The translations under genes were made by a program, and so were the position numbers. Below, piece by piece: positions 62,294-64,000 of a stretch of DNA of 64,000 nt. The stretch lies in the NCBI RefSeq assembly GCF_001667585.1, contig NZ_LZJZ01000083.1:186001-250000 (forward strand), written 5' to 3'. A model generated the notes under the pieces. The model ran no database searches and was not told where the DNA came from. It saw only the letters and a program-made list of their open reading frames with translations. The DNA is from Mycobacterium sp. E2733 (GTDB lineage: Bacteria > Actinomycetota > Actinomycetes > Mycobacteriales > Mycobacteriaceae). The number at the start of each line of letters is the position of its first letter. The first letter of the stretch is position 1.

Positions 62294-63928
62294 GTGTCCC
62301 CCTCGAACGCCATCGGCGCGCAGCCGTCGCGCTATGCCTCCCCGGTTTCCACAAGCCGCGCGGTCGAAGTCGCGGATTCCTGGAGACTCGAGCGGGTGAC
62401 CGCGCCCAGCCGCCTGTTCGGCGCGAACGGTCTTCGCACCGGCCCCGACGGCCGCGTATATATCGCGCAGGTGACCGGCAGTCAGATCAGCTCGCTGGAT
62501 TGTCGCAGCGGGCAGTTGGGAACAGTCAGCGCCAAGGGTGGCGAGATCATCGCACCCGACGACGTCGTGTTCGACGCCAGTGGCAATCTGTACGCGACCG
62601 AGGTCATGGACGGCCGGGTCAGCGTGCTCGAGACCGCCGGCCGAACGCGGGTGCTGCGCGACGACGTTCCGTCTGCCAACGGCATCACCGTCCACCGGGG
62701 CCGACTGTTCATCGGTGAATGTCGCGAGGACGGGCGCCTGCTGGAACTCGACCTGGCCGGCGGGCCACCCCGGGTGCTGCTGGAAAACGTGCCGTCGCCC
62801 AACGCGATGGAAGTCGGCCCGGACGGTCTCCTCTACTTTCCGGTGATGGGCGCCAACGAAATCTGGCGCGTCGACCCCGATGGGGGCGAACCACAGCGCG
62901 TCGCAGGCGATCTCGGCGTCCCGGACTCGGTCAAGTTCGACGCGCGGGGCCATATCGTTTCAACTCAGGTCGCGACCGGGCAGGTGCTGCGCATCGATCC
63001 ACGCAGCGGCGAACGGCGTCTGCTGGCACAGCTCAGTCCGGGCCTGGACAACTGCACGTTCGTCGACGACCGGCTGCTGGTCTCCAACTTCACCGGGGAG
63101 ATCACCGAGATATCGGCGGACGGCGCTACCCGGACCGTGTTGCCCGGCGGGCTCAATTGGCCCCTGGACCTGACGGTGGGAAACGACGGGCAGCTCTATG
63201 TCGCTGACGGCACGTACTTCTATGCCGTGCTACCCGACGGGTCGTTGCACACCGTCGGAATGCTCTTCAGCCCGGGCTATCCGGGATTCCTGCGCGGTGT
63301 CGCAGCCAGCGGACCCGGCGAGTTCGTGGTGACGACATCAGGGGGACAGGTCGCCCGCTACCGGCCGGCCGTCAGCGAAAGTGATTTGCTCGCAGACGGT
63401 TTCGACCAGCTCTACGGCGTCGCGGTCGCTCCGCACGGCGTCGTATTCGCCGAACTGGGCACCGGCCGGCTGCTTTCGGTGCGAGCGGGTGATGTCCGGG
63501 TGCTGGCCACCGACCTGCGGGATCCGGTCGGTGTCGCGATCGACGCGGACGGGACGTGCCTGGTGGCCCAGGCCGGCGAAGGCACGGTGGCGAGGGTGAA
63601 CCGGTCGGGGGTCGACACCGTGGTCGCCGATCTGCAACGACCGCAAGGCATCCTGGTCCGCGACGAGGTGCTCTACATCGTCGACGCCGGCGCTAAGCAA
63701 GTGATCGCGTTTGACCTGAAGAGCAAGACCCAACGGATCATCGCGTCCGGGTTGCCGGTCGGCCCGCCGCCGGGTGTCACACCGAAACCGCTGAAAGGCA
63801 TGCCACCGTTCTCCGGACCGCAGGGCCCCTTCGCCGGCATCACCGCGGGACCCGACGGGACGCTCTACATTTCGGCCGACGGTGACGGCAGCGTCCTGGC
63901 GTTGCGCCGGTCGGGGGACGGCCGCTGA
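62294..63928 (+). CDS. SMP-30/NHL-type beta-propeller protein (lactonase-like)
   Basis: A 544-residue protein made of propeller blades with repeated GPDGRVYIAQV, DASGNLYATEV, GPDGLLYFPVM, DARGHIVSTQV and GNDGQLYVADG segments. The family includes gluconolactonase, drug-resistance lactonases and strictosidine-synthase-like enzymes. No signal peptide. With a BVMO nearby, hydrolysis of its lactone product is a sensible guess, not shown. GTG start at 62294; last base overlaps the GntR ATG. Confidence 0.85.
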   Translation: MSPSNAIGAQPSRYASPVSTSRAVEVADSWRLERVTAPSRLFGANGLRTGPDGRVYIAQVTGSQISSLDCRSGQLGTVSAKGGEIIAPDDVVFDASGNLYATEVMDGRVSVLETAGRTRVLRDDVPSANGITVHRGRLFIGECREDGRLLELDLAGGPPRVLLENVPSPNAMEVGPDGLLYFPVMGANEIWRVDPDGGEPQRVAGDLGVPDSVKFDARGHIVSTQVATGQVLRIDPRSGERRLLAQLSPGLDNCTFVDDRLLVSNFTGEITEISADGATRTVLPGGLNWPLDLTVGNDGQLYVADGTYFYAVLPDGSLHTVGMLFSPGYPGFLRGVAASGPGEFVVTTSGGQVARYRPAVSESDLLADGFDQLYGVAVAPHGVVFAELGTGRLLSVRAGDVRVLATDLRDPVGVAIDADGTCLVAQAGEGTVARVNRSGVDTVVADLQRPQGILVRDEVLYIVDAGAKQVIAFDLKSKTQRIIASGLPVGPPPGVTPKPLKGMPPFSGPQGPFAGITAGPDGTLYISADGDGSVLALRRSGDGR

Positions 63929-64000
63929 TGCCCCCGGCCATCGCCACCGATCACCGCTATCTGCAGATCGCGCGCACGCTGCGGAAGGAGATCGTCGACG
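63928..64000 (+). CDS. GntR-family regulator (5' part only)
   Basis: Only 24 codons are visible: after MPPAIATDH comes RYLQIARTLRKEIVD, the first helix of a GntR winged-helix domain. ATG overlaps the preceding TGA (TGATG), so it is cotranscribed with the propeller gene. Probably binds the TTGTCCGGACAA-type sites upstream. Confidence 0.75.
   Translation, partial: MPPAIATDHRYLQIARTLRKEIVD

Overview
The window is high-GC chromosomal DNA from a non-tuberculous Mycobacterium, probably a slow grower. The evidence is mycolyltransferase Ag85C, an MmpS/MmpL pair, several F420-dependent enzymes, the trehalose enzymes TreS and maltokinase, and an L,D-transpeptidase. The gene order also follows, as I remember it, M. 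tuberculosis H37Rv from Rv0139 back to Rv0116c: Rv0139, Rv0138, msrA, cyp138, Rv0135c, ephF, Rv0133, fgd2, fadE1, htdZ, fbpC, mak, treS, pepA, Rv0121c, fusA2, fadD7, oxcA, oxyS, ldtA. This synteny is recall, not an alignment. No tRNA, rRNA, insertion sequence or CRISPR array was seen.

The conserved backbone is interrupted by accessory blocks. Block 1 (about 5.4-13.5 kb) holds a sulfotransferase, a TetR/DUF1214 pair, and a ferredoxin-reductase/desaturase/SRPBCC/F420-oxidoreductase operon facing a FabR/DesT-like regulator. Block 2 (15.3-18.7 kb) holds a CDF transporter, a hemerythrin, a manganese catalase and a GAF-ANTAR regulator. Block 3 (20.8-29.95 kb) holds a CsoR-family, persulfide-sensor-like repressor with two matching operators, an operon with a DsbA-fold protein and a DUF302 protein, a divergent mmpS-mmpL pair, and a MarR/ABC exporter operon. 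PE_PGRS2, found next to pepA in M. tuberculosis, is absent here.

After ldtA (44.8 kb) the synteny breaks. There is a decayed C-terminal fragment of a carboxylic acid reductase, a lipoprotein, a quinone-oxidoreductase-like enzyme, and an NRAMP-related transporter preceded by a small gene and a long leader. The leader carries a clear M-box magnesium riboswitch with its own promoter, which argues that the transporter moves Mg2+. An O-methyltransferase and a large acyltransferase (AT3 plus SGNH) follow.

The last 11 kb (52.7-64 kb) is a tightly packed catabolic locus. Seven overlapping or near-abutting genes on the minus strand run in transcription order: SDR, Rieske oxygenase, Baeyer-Villiger monooxygenase, second SDR, type III CoA-transferase, ThDP-dependent enzyme, aldehyde dehydrogenase. 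Divergent from them are a beta-propeller protein and a GntR regulator cut by the window end. Palindromes of the GntR/FadR type lie between the two arms. The enzyme set suggests oxidation, ring or chain cleavage, CoA activation and C-C cleavage of an unknown cyclic or ketonic substrate. This locus, the M-box transporter and the CstR-like mmpSL module are the most interesting parts of the window.
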